64,000 nt of DNA, from positions 6,952,033-7,016,032 of the forward strand of contig CM021315.1 in assembly GCA_010645155.1 (NCBI GenBank). The letters are read 5' to 3'. Each line of letters opens with the position of its first letter. Positions within the stretch are counted from its first letter, which is position 1. Shown here one piece after another: positions 36,522 through 46,120 of this stretch. Origin of the DNA: Tigriopus japonicus. Lineage: Eukaryota > Arthropoda > Copepoda > Harpacticoida > Harpacticidae. The position numbers and the translations under genes were made by a program. Under the pieces are notes generated by a model. The model made no database searches. It worked only from the letters and a program-made list of their open reading frames with translations, and was not told the origin of the DNA.

Positions 36522-36985
36522 TACAGAAGATCTTCTCCACACTCAAGGCAATGCATGCACACATGTCGTGTCTACTGCGGTGTAGATCATGTGCGCCACA
36601 TACAAAACTGCGTGCTCGAAGTCCGCGCCCGCTCCGGCATTGCAAGTCAAGTGCATTATTCATTGGTCCGGTACAAAGTTGGGAGGAAGCGAAAGAACCT
36701 GTCTTTCGCCCAAAATGAGGAAATCTTTCTTGGGGTTTGGTCAGACCGAATTTGCGCTTGGTAACATCATCGGGGAATAACATTTCGTAGGTTTAGTAGA
36801 CCTACTCTTAACAGTCTTATGCGCACAAGACCGATTGAAACAATGCTGGCACTGATTTCTGCCTTTCACTTTTAGCCCATTGGCAAGTTCTAGGTGTTCA
36901 AAGCAAAATATGACTAGACAATGCCGGCTTGATAACGAGTATTTTGACACTTTTCGTTTTAGGGTCTGTTCTCGCTTCCTTTTGC

Positions 36986-36995
36986 TTTATTTATT
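36986..36995 (-). terminator. Polyadenylation signal of the crotonase gene
   Basis: Overlapping AATAAA hexamers on the minus strand begin just 7 bases after the stop codon, giving an unusually short 3' UTR. Confidence 0.5.
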
Positions 36996-37001
36996 GTTCA
37001 A

Positions 37002-37937
37002 TCACACTAACTTAATCCATAGATTTCGCGTAGCGTATAGAAAATAGAAAATCAAGGCTAGGTTATTCTTCTTCTTGGATTTTAAGAAATGGTATTGATT
37101 AAGCAAAAACTCTCGACCGAGAAAGGCATCGGCCAAATCGCGGGATTCCTTATCGTTCACAGCCTTGTACTCTTCCAACGCGTTCTGTTCCAAAATCCAC
37201 CGTTTCTTCCCACTTTTCACCCACGTCTCGCCCAATGCTTGGGCTTGAGCCATCAACCGTTCGTGGGGCACAACTTCGGACACCAATCCAACCTGATGGG
37301 CCTCGACGGCCGTGGGAACCCATCCCTCCGGGCCCAAAAGTCTTTGAGCGTTCGTCTCGCCCATAATTCGGGCAAAATGGATGGAGGAACAACCTTCGGG
37401 AGGTACGGATAATCGGGCAAACGGAGTGGAAAATGTGGCCTTTTCAGAGGCCACGATGGCATCGGATAAAGAGGCCGTGGTCACTGAGGCCCCGATGGCC
37501 GGTCCATTGGCCGCGATGATGATGGGCTTGGGAAAATCCAGGAACGTGTCGAACACCCGTTTATTATTGATATAGATCTGCTGATGAAGGGTCTTGGGGT
37601 GCATGGGACGAATGGTATCGCTCAGATTGACCCCGGCACAATAGTAGGGGTCCTTGCCGGTCAGAATGACCACTTGGGTGGCCGGATCCTGGGCCAATTG
37701 GTCGAATCCGCTTTGCATGGCCTTCATCATGGGCATGGTCCAGCCATTGAGCTTCTTGGGATTGTTCATGGTCATGGTGGTGACGCCATTGTTAGGCGAG
37801 GATATCAGTAGGATATCTTCCTTGACACTGGATGTGGCGGCTGAAGCGGCTAAAGTCCGCGATCCCGTCGTCCAGGCCAGATTCGAACGGCATCGGATGG
37901 CCCCGGGGATCCGGCTCACTATCAGCACCGTCCACAT
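37002..37937 (-). CDS. Enoyl-CoA isomerase/hydratase (crotonase fold), likely organellar
   Basis: A 311-residue single-exon protein from the ATG at 37937. Enzymes of this fold act on acyl-CoA thioesters in fatty-acid oxidation. Crotonase motifs are present: MTMNNPKKLNGWT (55-67), the first oxyanion-hole loop YYCAGVNLSD (98-107), the second loop NGPAIGASV (144-152), and PPEGCSS (179-185). The PEGCSS wording is typical of 3,2-trans-enoyl-CoA isomerases of the ECI2 type, which shift double bonds of unsaturated fatty acids. Hydratase activity cannot be excluded. Residues 1-35 contain arginines and no acidic residues, like a mitochondrial presequence. No peroxisomal SKL-type ending is present. The last 25 or so residues (after SKKKNN) are hydrophobic and not expected in the family. 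Confidence 0.85.
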   Translation of the reverse strand: MWTVLIVSRIPGAIRCRSNLAWTTGSRTLAASAATSSVKEDILLISSPNNGVTTMTMNNPKKLNGWTMPMMKAMQSGFDQLAQDPATQVVILTGKDPYYCAGVNLSDTIRPMHPKTLHQQIYINNKRVFDTFLDFPKPIIIAANGPAIGASVTTASLSDAIVASEKATFSTPFARLSVPPEGCSSIHFARIMGETNAQRLLGPEGWVPTAVEAHQVGLVSEVVPHERLMAQAQALGETWVKSGKKRWILEQNALEEYKAVNDKESRDLADAFLGREFLLNQYHFLKSKKKNNLALIFYFLYATRNLWIKLV

Positions 37938-38872
37938 GATTTGTGATTAATAGATGATTTGGTCTAAGACGACGACCCAATCAATGGATGGATGACTTTG
38001 ATCTGGGCGGTGACGTCTCTAGGCATGGATGATGTACATATGCCCGTACGACTTCGCTGCTATCTATGTATGGCAGTGCAATGTTGTGAATGCAAAGACC
38101 GGCAGCTACAAGTTCTCTTTTTTGCTCAGAGAGGGCAGCTCAAAGTTGAGAATGAATCTCGTGACATGAGGCTACAAGATTGACAAAACCTCCGGATCTT
38201 GCATTTGAATAACCGCTCTAAGGAGACTTGTGGTATAGAGCTGTGCATCGGATCCGACTTTTCGGAACCGATCGGATTCGGATTCTTTCGGATTGGCGCA
38301 AGAGTTTTCGGATTCGGATTTGCGAGATATTTGTTAAGATCCGACATAATCCGAAACCAATCTGAACTTACTGAAATATTCGCAATATTTCATTTTGAAA
38401 CCTTTTTTTTGTATGATAATTTAAAGCAATTTCTAGCCTTCCACTTTGTTATTAAGAGAATCAAATGAAAGTTTTAGTAGTAGAAAAGCATCAAAAGTTA
38501 CGAATAAGTCATTAAAGCCAAATCATCCTATTTGGACAAAATTGAAAGATTTTGCCGCGCCAATTATTCACCCCAGATTACGGAGATATCACTAACATTA
38601 TTAGATTTTTTAACAAACCCTACCATCTTGACACCCTTGGCTTGTCCTTGCATTTTGTTAGGTGTGAACCGTGTAAACAGAATAAAAGATATTTGCTTAA
38701 CTTCCAACAGTACAACACATGTCTTGCCAAATTTTTTAAACTTAGTTATTTTTGACGCCAACACAAGCAGGCGCATATTAATTTTTTGAGTGGCCATTGA
38801 ATTTTGAGTCTAACATTTTGCTGGTATGATCTTTAATTCGTATTGATGGGAGGCTCACTCAAATTAGACTTA

Positions 38873-40080
38873 CAGGGCCTACCAGTCAATCGGACCCTCT
38901 GTTTTTACCTTATAAAACCTGTCCAAACCCATCAAATTCAATGAAAGTTTCCTAGTTTGTAGCTTTGAGATAGAGGAACATGTTTTATTTACAACTTTTT
39001 AGTGTGAAAGCCAATTGCATGGATTTGGAAGGACAATAACTACATAAATTGCATGCCCTTGGCGGCCACCACTTTCTGGAGCCTCTGCTCAATACTGGAA
39101 CAGGCCTTTCTCACTGCTCCCTCGTTCAAAACCTCATTCCAAACATCCTCTATCTTTTGCTGAAGGGCAGGAACACTGGGGAGTCTTCTTGCATGCACCA
39201 CGGCCTCCAGGGCCGACCAGGCCCAGAAATCAAGAGGGTTGAGGTCGGGTGATGAGGACGGCCACATGTTGGAGTGCCAGAAGGCATTCTCCCCCCAGTT
39301 CTCCCTCAGGTGCCACTGGACAATGCTGGCTGTGTGGCAGGGTGCTCCATCCTGCATGAGGCACACTCGATGCTTCCAGTTTGGCCCGTACGCTGTGGTT
39401 GCCCACTCCTCAATCTTGGGAATGACATTGCCCAGGTACCAGGCAGCGTTCATCTTGACTCCTTTTGGCACAAACAAGGGAGGCATCACTTGTCCATCAG
39501 ATCCAAACAGTCTGAAGACTATCAGTGATGCGGGATGTTTGGACCTGAGGACAGCCTGCAGGTTGACATCGGTCTGGCCGTTGCGCTCCTTGACTTGTCT
39601 CAAGACCTTCCTTACTGAATGCACCTTGTAGTTCACCCTCTTGGCAATGTCTTTGGGGGTGTGGCCTGCCTCGGAGAGGGCCTGGATGGCAGCGCGGGTC
39701 TTGTTCAAGTCAGTTGTTGACATGTTAGTGAACTTCTTGTTCTTGAGCTCTTGAGCAAAAATTGAGTTTTCTCCACTGTCGTTTCATCAATTTGGGCCAG
39801 CTTTGGCTTAAATTGCGGCAAATTGCCTGGCCTATTTGATGAAAATGTTCTTGGTCACGTTGGAGGTGTCCACGGGGCACTAGGAGGCCGGCTCACACAA
39901 GCTTGGGTGGCTGTGGCAGATGACGTGGTTCTTGGCGCTTTTGAACTTGATCGGCAATTTTTTTTGTTTTTCAGCTTTCACTTAGTTCAGGCTAGCCTCT
40001 CTAGAAAGCATTTGGTGCCAGCATGCACGAATGGCAGGAAATTCAACTAAATCTGGGGTCCGATTGACTGGTTGGCCCTG
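38873..40080 (-). mobile_element. Tc1/mariner-type element, nested
   Basis: A 1,208-bp element with terminal inverted repeats of about 25 bp. They begin CAGGGCCTACCAGTCAATCG on one side and CAGGGCCAACCAGTCAATCG on the other. A TA dinucleotide lies at each boundary (38871-38872 and 40081-40082), the expected target duplication. It carries one transposase-derived frame on the minus strand. Inserted in the hAT-like element, it is the younger of the two. Confidence 0.9.
39040..39723 (-). pseudogene. Mariner-type transposase, internally deleted
   Basis: A 227-residue frame. Residues 1-45 form a helix-turn-helix (AIQALSEAGHTPKDIAKRV). It then jumps, near residue 55-60, into the middle of the catalytic domain at KHPASLIVF. 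The second catalytic aspartate is present in LMQDGAPCHTA and the third in SSPDLNPLDFWAWS. The segment that normally carries the first aspartate, and the rest of the DNA-binding region, is missing. Full-length relatives have about 340 residues. The frame is otherwise uninterrupted, so the loss looks like one internal deletion. It is unlikely to be an active enzyme, but it retains DNA-binding potential. Confidence 0.85.
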
Positions 40081-40446
40081 TATATTACGCGTATTATGTT
40101 TTAAACTTCTTGTTCCATGGTTCATCAATATTCATCATAGGTAATAAGTACAATTTAAAAGTTCAAGCCCTAAGAAATTGAAAAATAAGCCAGATATATT
40201 TCTATCCTAAATATTTTTGGTAAATTTGATGTAATGGGTCGTTTTTGGAAGCCCACTTGACACTGAATGATTTAAGGATAGAATTTTTGATTTGACTCAT
40301 TTGATGGCGCAGTTTTTTGTGTACAGTACCTATATTATCTTTGTGATTGTTTAATTTTAGTACAAATGCCCTTTTGTAGATATTTTAACAAATTTGGATA
40401 AGCCCTATTGGGCAAAGACCATTCATTTATTTTGATCCGATTTTTC

Positions 40447-40620
40447 GAATTAATGTTGGATTGACCTACAAATTTTCGATTAATGTCGGATTGACCAACA
40501 AATTTTCGATTAATGTCGGATTGACCAACAAATTTTCGATTAATGTCGGATTGACCTACAAATTTTCGATTAATGTCGGATTGACCAACAAATTTTCGGA
40601 TTATTGTCGGATAGACTTAC
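40447..40620 (+). repeat. Tandem repeat, 30-bp unit
   Basis: About five and a half copies of a 30-bp unit containing AATTTTCGATTAATGTCGG followed by ATTGACCAACA. Copies are nearly identical. The frame through it is repetitive and not a gene. Confidence 0.9.
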
Positions 40621-40639
40621 AAAATTTCGGATTTTTTCG

Positions 40640-40985
40640 AATTAAGTAGCAAATTTTCGGATTTGGATTCGATCGGATTAAGCAGCAAATTTTCGGATTT
40701 GGATTCGATCGGACTAAGCAGCAAATTTTCGGATTCTGATTCGTTCAGATTAGGCAGCAAATTTTCGGATTTGGATTCGATCGGACTAAGCAGCAAATTT
40801 TCGGATTCTGATTCGTTCGGATTAAGCAGCAAATTTTCGGATCGGATTCGTTCGGATTAAGTAGCAAATTTTCGGATCGGATTCGTTCGGATTAAGCAGC
40901 AAATTTTCGGATCGGATTCGTTCGGATTAAGCAGCAAATTTTCGGATCGGACGGATTCGTTCGGATTAAGCAGCAAATTTTCGGA
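40640..40985 (+). repeat. Tandem repeat, about 36-bp unit
   Basis: Nine or ten copies of a 34-38 bp unit built on GCAGCAAATTTTCGGAT, then GATTCG[A/T]TCGGATTAA. It resembles the 30-bp array beside it (shared AAATTTTCGGAT core), so both probably arose from one subterminal motif of the element. The frames are open on both strands only because of the repeat. Confidence 0.9.
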
Positions 40986-41059
40986 TTGATCCTGTGAAAA
41001 TCAAGTTTGGATTGGATTTTGAGGACTTGTCGGATCCAATGCATAGCTTTACTGTGGTA

Positions 41060-42435
41060 CCAAATTGAAACATGGTTGCTAGCTATAGAGCACTATAATA
41101 AAAGGGTACGGTAATAAAGTGCGCCATCTTGTGGATTTCATGCAGCAACAGCTCGCAGTTCCCATAATACACATATTTTTGAAGATTGCAACGGTCATTC
41201 ATCAGTTTTGGACAACACAAACTAAAGTGCCTAAAACTATGATGTCGGAACTCCAAATAGAACTTAAAGTGTTTTTTTCTGATAAATTTTGGCATAGATC
41301 ATGCCTGACATACCTCTTCAGTAGTCAGATTTTCATGCCAATTTGAAAGGGATTTTACCAATAATTTCAACCAAAAACTGTAATTGTAATTGTATTGGTA
41401 ATTAATTACATTTTGGGCCAAGTAATTGTAATTGTAATTAATTACATTTTTGGCCATGTAATTGACGAATTTTCAATTACAAGTGTATAATAGTTTTGAT
41501 ATTTAAGCTCGTTCATAAACTTTTGGTTTTTGTAAATCACTCTGTCATATTAACCTTTCATTATCAACTAGGCATTATAAGTAGCAGTTGGTGCATCGCC
41601 ATATAAAAATGGGAGATCTGTTTATTTTTCATCGTTTTGAAAAGACAAAAGGTAAAAGAGACGGAAGGATTGTAATTGACATGTAATTGTCATGTAATTG
41701 ACATGTAATTGTAATTGAGGTCAATTACATTTTCTAATGATGTAATTGTAATTAATTACATTTTTCGACAAAGTAATTGTACTTGTAATTAATTACATTT
41801 TTCAAGTATTTGACCCAACTCTGTGTATGTCCCTTTTGATAAGGACCAATCTGTCTGAACTGATCTGACTGTTGAAAACGGCGAAATCTAGAAAATTAAA
41901 AAAAGGAAGTAACGACCTAATGAGCAAGAATTACCCAGTAGTACATATGTCAAATAAAAACCAAGAGTTAAAAATGTCTTATTAAAGGAACGTTTTAGTA
42001 CAGATATACTTAAAATCAGATTTGCAAATCCAATAATTGTTCTGATGGCCTTTTCAACCCACTAGTAATCTTTTCATTCTGTGTCTGTCCAGCAACTGTA
42101 CGAGTACAAGTTAATTTATAAGTGTGGATTGTATTTTGTTTGTGCAAGTGACAATCAAATTATTACAAACAATGATTGGGGGGTTGAACTTTCTTTGAAG
42201 TTTTTACTTGCTTGGAAAATTGAAAAAAAAGACGCTGCAAGCGCTTGAAATCTATGAAAATCCAATTTTTTTGCCAATTAGACGAACAAAATCCAAATTA
42301 GACGAAAAAAATTTCGCGACGAATAAATGCCAAAAAGACGAAAAAGACGAAAAAAGTTGAATAAGTTTATTCGTCTTAATTTACTGTGCCTATAACTAAC
42401 CATCAGGCAACAATGTTTCAATTTGACCACAAGAG
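41060..42435. other. Intergenic with a GTAATT-rich repeat (41380-41815)
   Basis: The block 41380-41815 is built from GTAATTGTAATTAATTACATTTT motifs in both orientations, the same motif set as inside the 1424-2139 element. It ends at ACCCAACTCTG, which looks like a hAT terminus, but I found no matching left end. It is probably a damaged copy of a related element. A second low-complexity patch at 42290-42365 repeats AGACGAAAAA. No gene is seen. Confidence 0.5.
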
Positions 42436-42444
42436 GCGCTGATC

Positions 42445-43753
42445 TCTTGGCTTTTTCCTACCTACACTTTATTTAGGGGTTGCGTGAGAAAAAAATTGAT
42501 GTTCCGTCCATCTGAAAACTACATCTAAAACACTCTATTTTTGTTGGTGCAAAAGTTAATCAGCCATTTCTGATTTTTTGGAGTAGCAAGTAGAAGTAAA
42601 AAAGATTTGGTACTTGTTTTTCTGGAAACTTCTAAAATAGGCAAGGGCTTAAAGTTCAATTGTCATTTTGTGCCTTACATCCCATTAAGGAAAATGGAAA
42701 ACACTTCTTTCTAATGTTGTAAAAATGAAATGAAAGGTTTTGCACTTTGTTATTTCAACTTTCAACATCATGACTTCCTTCAAACCTTTTTTTGCAACCT
42801 TTTGGCTACATGATTAGTTTAAGAGATTTATTTAGACCAAATATGAAAAATCACACCAACTCTACATGGAAAAGCTCCAAATGACTCAAGAAGTCTGCAT
42901 TATTATCTCACTTGCAATTTCTGGAGATTGCCAGGATAATTCTTTGGAAAGTAGATTGACTTGTTCATAGTTAGTATAGTACTATTGTACATAGTATAGG
43001 CTTGGAAAGCATTCATTGCAACTACTCTGGCCAAAAAGAATGGAATCAGTGTGATCCATTGACCCTGTGTTATTGCAGTTACCCAAATTGAGGGTTTTTG
43101 GAAGTTGTATGAGGCATTCAAATTCATAAACATCCAAATAAATGTTCTGATTATTCCTAAGGTCTGGATTCTATTCAAAAATAATTGAGCCAGTTCAACA
43201 GGGCAAAATGATGATCAATGAGTAGAAAGTTAATTTGTGGGTAGTGTGTACAACCCCATTGGCTTGAACAAGGCTCTTCTGGCACTTCAGAAACCAAACA
43301 TTTCAAAAAAAAACAAATCAAGAAGCAAAAGGGGTGTAAATTATGTCTTGAAGGAGGTCATGGTGGTGACAATTACAGAAATACTGAGAATACTCCCATT
43401 TCTCACGACATGAGAAAAAATATCTTCCATTTTCCTAAAATAGTGGGAGGACACATTCAGACAAGAAATTATAGTTGTTCAAGGTTAGTGGAATTAGCTC
43501 AGAGGGACAAAAGGATCTTTAAGTTTCTGCCAAGATGAGAGGGAAAGGTTTTTTTTTACAAAAACACATATTTTATCTTTATTTTCCACCTAATAAACTG
43601 ATAATTAATTTAATTAATTAGTGGGAATAAAAAAGCTGATAATTTTTGTGCCAACTAAAATGCCAAGTAATTAAATGATTTTTAAGACGGACGGAACATT
43701 AAAGATTTTTTCACGCAACCTCTAATTAAAATGTAGGTAGAAAAAAGCCAAGA
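42445..43753. mobile_element. 1.3-kb TIR element with 9-bp target duplication
   Basis: Long inverted repeats of roughly 75-80 bp start TCTTGGCTTTTTCCTACCTA on the left. The inverted right end starts TCTTGGCTTTTTTCTACCTA, and both contain GGTTGCGTGA and TGTTCCGTCC. A perfect 9-bp duplication, GCGCTGATC, flanks it (42436-42444 and 43754-43762). Nine bases and long TIRs are the habit of Mutator-like elements, though an 8-bp reading is also possible. There is no recognisable transposase, so it is non-autonomous. Confidence 0.8.
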
Positions 43754-43775
43754 GCGCTGATCAGGGTGTAGTTGC

Positions 43776-44073
43776 TAGTGATGGGTTTCGAACCGGGAGT
43801 GCTGCCATTTTTTACTCGGAAGTTCATCATTGTTGATTAGGGCAGGTTGTATTGAACGTTTTCAAAAAGACCTAAACAGGGACCAATTTGGCAAGACTCG
43901 AACTAGTTCGATTTCGAGTTCCATCAGTAGCTATACTTTTGGATTTCGAGTTGGCAGTGCTGCCATATTTTATGACGTCTCTAGTTGAGAAGATTAGTTG
44001 AGGGTCAACTTTTTGACCTTAAAATCCAAAGTGGCAAAACTCGGCCAAAAATCCAACTCGAAACCCATCAGTA
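43776..44073. mobile_element. 298-bp hAT-type MITE
   Basis: The left end is TAGTGATGGGTTTCGA and the inverted right end is TACTGATGGGTTTCGA (one mismatch). The 8-bp duplication GTAGTTGC is perfect (43768-43775 and 44074-44081). It is AT-rich with an internal GAACTAGTTC palindrome and has no coding capacity. It sits 22 bp past the end of the preceding element. Confidence 0.88.
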
Positions 44074-44081
44074 GTAGTTGC

Positions 44082-44785
44082 TGACATTTTTTGCAAGCTT
44101 CAATACATTCAAACTTTTCAATGTTATGACCCACTGACTTGTTTGTGATAATGATTTTCCATTTTTTCTGATTTTTTTTCTGATTCTGGTTTTATCATTG
44201 GGATTGTTCAAGTGCATCCTTCACTTTGTAGAAGGTTATAATTTTTCCCATGCGTCTCTGTTTTCAATACTTAATTGGGGTTCTTAAGACAAAAGAAGAC
44301 TGTAAAGTGGCACTTTGTGTCCTCCGTTCCTCTATCATTGCATTTATACATTCAGTTAGTGAAAAATATTAACCTTAATACCATTTAAGCAGAGTTCACT
44401 ATCTTCACATCTTCATTTCCATTTTATGATCAGGACATTGAGGTGTCTCATTAGTTTAACCCTTTTTAAATGATTCAAATAACTCATTAGAGCCATTGAT
44501 TTATACGTTCAAAATTTCATGGTACGCATCAATAGTTTTCTGTAGGAATGCTTAGGCATGCCTGTAAGCACGACAAGACACTACAAGAAACACTACAAAA
44601 AATTCTTTCTTTGATGAGAAGATAGATGTACATACATTTTTTTGAAATTTTGGCAAATATATTCTTAAAAAAATAATTTTGTTTTGAGCTTAAAATTTGC
44701 CCAGAACTATGCCTCATGCAATACAAACAGATGTATGTATCATTCAAAGGCAATGGAGGTTGTGATATTGAGCAGGGAGACCTAT
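44082..44785. other. Intergenic, nothing recognised
   Basis: AT-rich with no open frame showing a domain. I see no transposon ends here. Confidence 0.5.
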
Positions 44786-45006
44786 AACAGTTCAAGGTAT
44801 CCTTGTATTGAGCAATATTGAGCACGTTTCGGCCCTGATAGATTTAGGAGTTGTCATCCAAGATGATGGAAAGTTCGATGAGCATATCCAGTTGAAATTG
44901 GGGAAAGCATTGCAAACAAACGTACGGCTGGATCTATCGCACTTTGAAGTCCAGAGGTAGTGTGAAGATGCTACCTCTGTACGTTTTTAATGAGTCGATG
45001 GAAAGC
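44786..45006 (+). pseudogene. LINE reverse-transcriptase fragment, frameshifted
   Basis: In one frame the DNA encodes DLGVVIQDDGKFDEHIQLKL from 44841. This is the hallmark of the region after the catalytic core in non-LTR retrotransposon reverse transcriptases (DLGV...DG.F..HI...v.Ka). The expected continuation (GWIYRTLKSR...MLPLY) appears in another reading frame after about 44930, so a frameshift lies between them. Nothing else of the element is visible around it. It is a short, dead fragment. Confidence 0.75.
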
Positions 45007-45239
45007 GAAGCAAAGAGGCAATAAAAGCTAAAAGACAAAGTAGAAGTAAAAAAATATATCCAAAACCAAAAAACTGTGTCATCAAGGATACACTTGACAT
45101 TTAAACCTCACAATAACCCTATCTGTAAAAATAAACAAGCAACGACAAAACAAAATTGCGTTTTACATTTCAAAAATGTTGAAATGAATTGACCCAAAAA
45201 CGTAAAAGTAAACAGAAATTGTGGTTATTAGACAGGGCC

Positions 45240-45245
45240 TTTATT
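45240..45245 (-). terminator. Polyadenylation signal of the Ly6-like gene
   Basis: AATAAA on the minus strand about 210 bases after the stop codon of the Ly6-like gene. Confidence 0.5.
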
Positions 45246-45456
45246 GATTGAAAAAGAAACACATCACAGGGGATGGTATAATTAATCTAAAGACAGTTTA
45301 GCTTGATTCGGAGTCAGAAGCGTATTTATTTGTCGTGATTTCAGTCATATAGGATTCTCATCAAATGCCAAATGTCGCAGCAACAAAAGGCTTAACAAAT
45401 CAATCAATGAAACAAACAAGGTCATCCATTCTCCATGTGCCACCCAATTACGCTTA

Positions 45457-46108
45457 CTACGCGCTGAGTGCAAATTTGAAGAAGAAGGCCATTCCTGCGA
45501 TGAGGAGCATCTTGGCGACTTCTCCTTGGTCCAGATGAGGACTGACTCCACCATTACAAAGGTTTGATTTACAATAGCATTCGCGTTGTCGGAACGGCAC
45601 AGAAATCTCATCACACCCTTCGTTGTATTCGTAGCCCTGTAATTCTTGAGCTCCACACAGTTTTTCCTCGCGAATTACGCCGTTCGCAGTGTCTGAAGAA
45701 CAAAAGAATGATGTAGAGTGGATCCATTAATTTGTTCGCAAATAAATAATGGCGAACAGCAGGAGTTAAACAGTACGAGATTCGTTTGTCTTACTCACAT
45801 GTTTCCAATTTAATACATCCTACAGAAAACTGGGGACACACCTGAGGATTATCTGTGCCTCCGGGAACCTTAACGTAGCAAGACAAGCCTAAAAATACAA
45901 GGAAAGTTTATATAAACAATCTAAAAATATGTCCAAATCAAAAGGTCTGCTGCAACCGAAACCTTTCCCTCTTGGAACAATGTGGTCCAATCAAGAGAGA
46001 TTTAATCCCAGATGACAAATTACTTTGAGAATTTTTGATGAGGCCTCCCAATGTCAAAATGAGAAGCACGGTGGGTGCTCCACGATTGAAGAATAATGAT
46101 CCAGCCAT
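45457..46108 (-). CDS. Ly6/three-finger GPI-anchored protein (quiver-like)
   Basis: Three exons joined in phase: 46108-46024, 45888-45799 and 45692-45457, giving 136 residues. Each intron has GT-AG ends (135 and 106 bp). Exon 1 encodes a signal peptide (MAGSLFFNRGAPTVLLILTL...). The mature part begins LSCYVKV and has cysteines in QVC, VGC, KLC and EGC. It ends with the signature ECYCKSNLCNGG, then a hydrophobic tail (KMLLIAGMAFFFKFALSA), as in GPI-anchored Ly6/uPAR proteins. In arthropods such proteins (quiver/sleepless, boudin, crimpled types) regulate ion channels or septate junctions. I cannot assign a specific one. The usual second cysteine of the CYxC motif is replaced, leaving eight cysteines instead of ten. 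The longest open frame over exon 3 is in the wrong frame, so the gene is easy to miss. Confidence 0.85.
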
Positions 46109-46120
46109 ATTGTGTTGCAA

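Larger units (their letters stand above)
34664..36767 (+). pseudogene. Possible small secreted-protein frame split by a transposon
   Basis: An ATG at 34664 opens a hydrophobic start (MSDLVLWIVFLLFAPQ) that runs to the target duplication at 34718-34725. On the far side, from the second copy of the duplication, the frame continues about 77 codons to a stop near 36765. It includes a cysteine-bearing stretch (CMHTCRVYCGVDHV). The pre-insertion frame would have been about 99 codons. I know no homologue, and a frame this short may be chance. If real, the insertion broke it, or the element is spliced out. It is divergent from the TatD gene, whose start is about 230 bp away. Confidence 0.25.
38236..41051. 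mobile_element. 2.8-kb hAT-like element made largely of tandem repeats
   Basis: The left end reads TAGAGCTGTGCATCGGATCC and the inverted right end TAAAGCTATGCATTGGATCC, with three mismatches in 20. The flanking 8-mers TTGTGGTA (38228-38235) and CTGTGGTA (41052-41059) match at 7 of 8. The TAGAGCTGTGCA terminus is common among hAT elements. It contains no hAT transposase. Two tandem arrays fill the right side, and a mariner-type element (38873-40080) has inserted in the middle. Without that insert it is about 1.6 kb. Confidence 0.75.

Noticed and set aside
40461..40860. Open frames on both strands with regular KFSINVGLTN or SKFSDLDSIGL repeats
   Set aside because: They reflect 30-bp and 36-bp tandem DNA repeats whose lengths are multiples of three, not a repeat protein.
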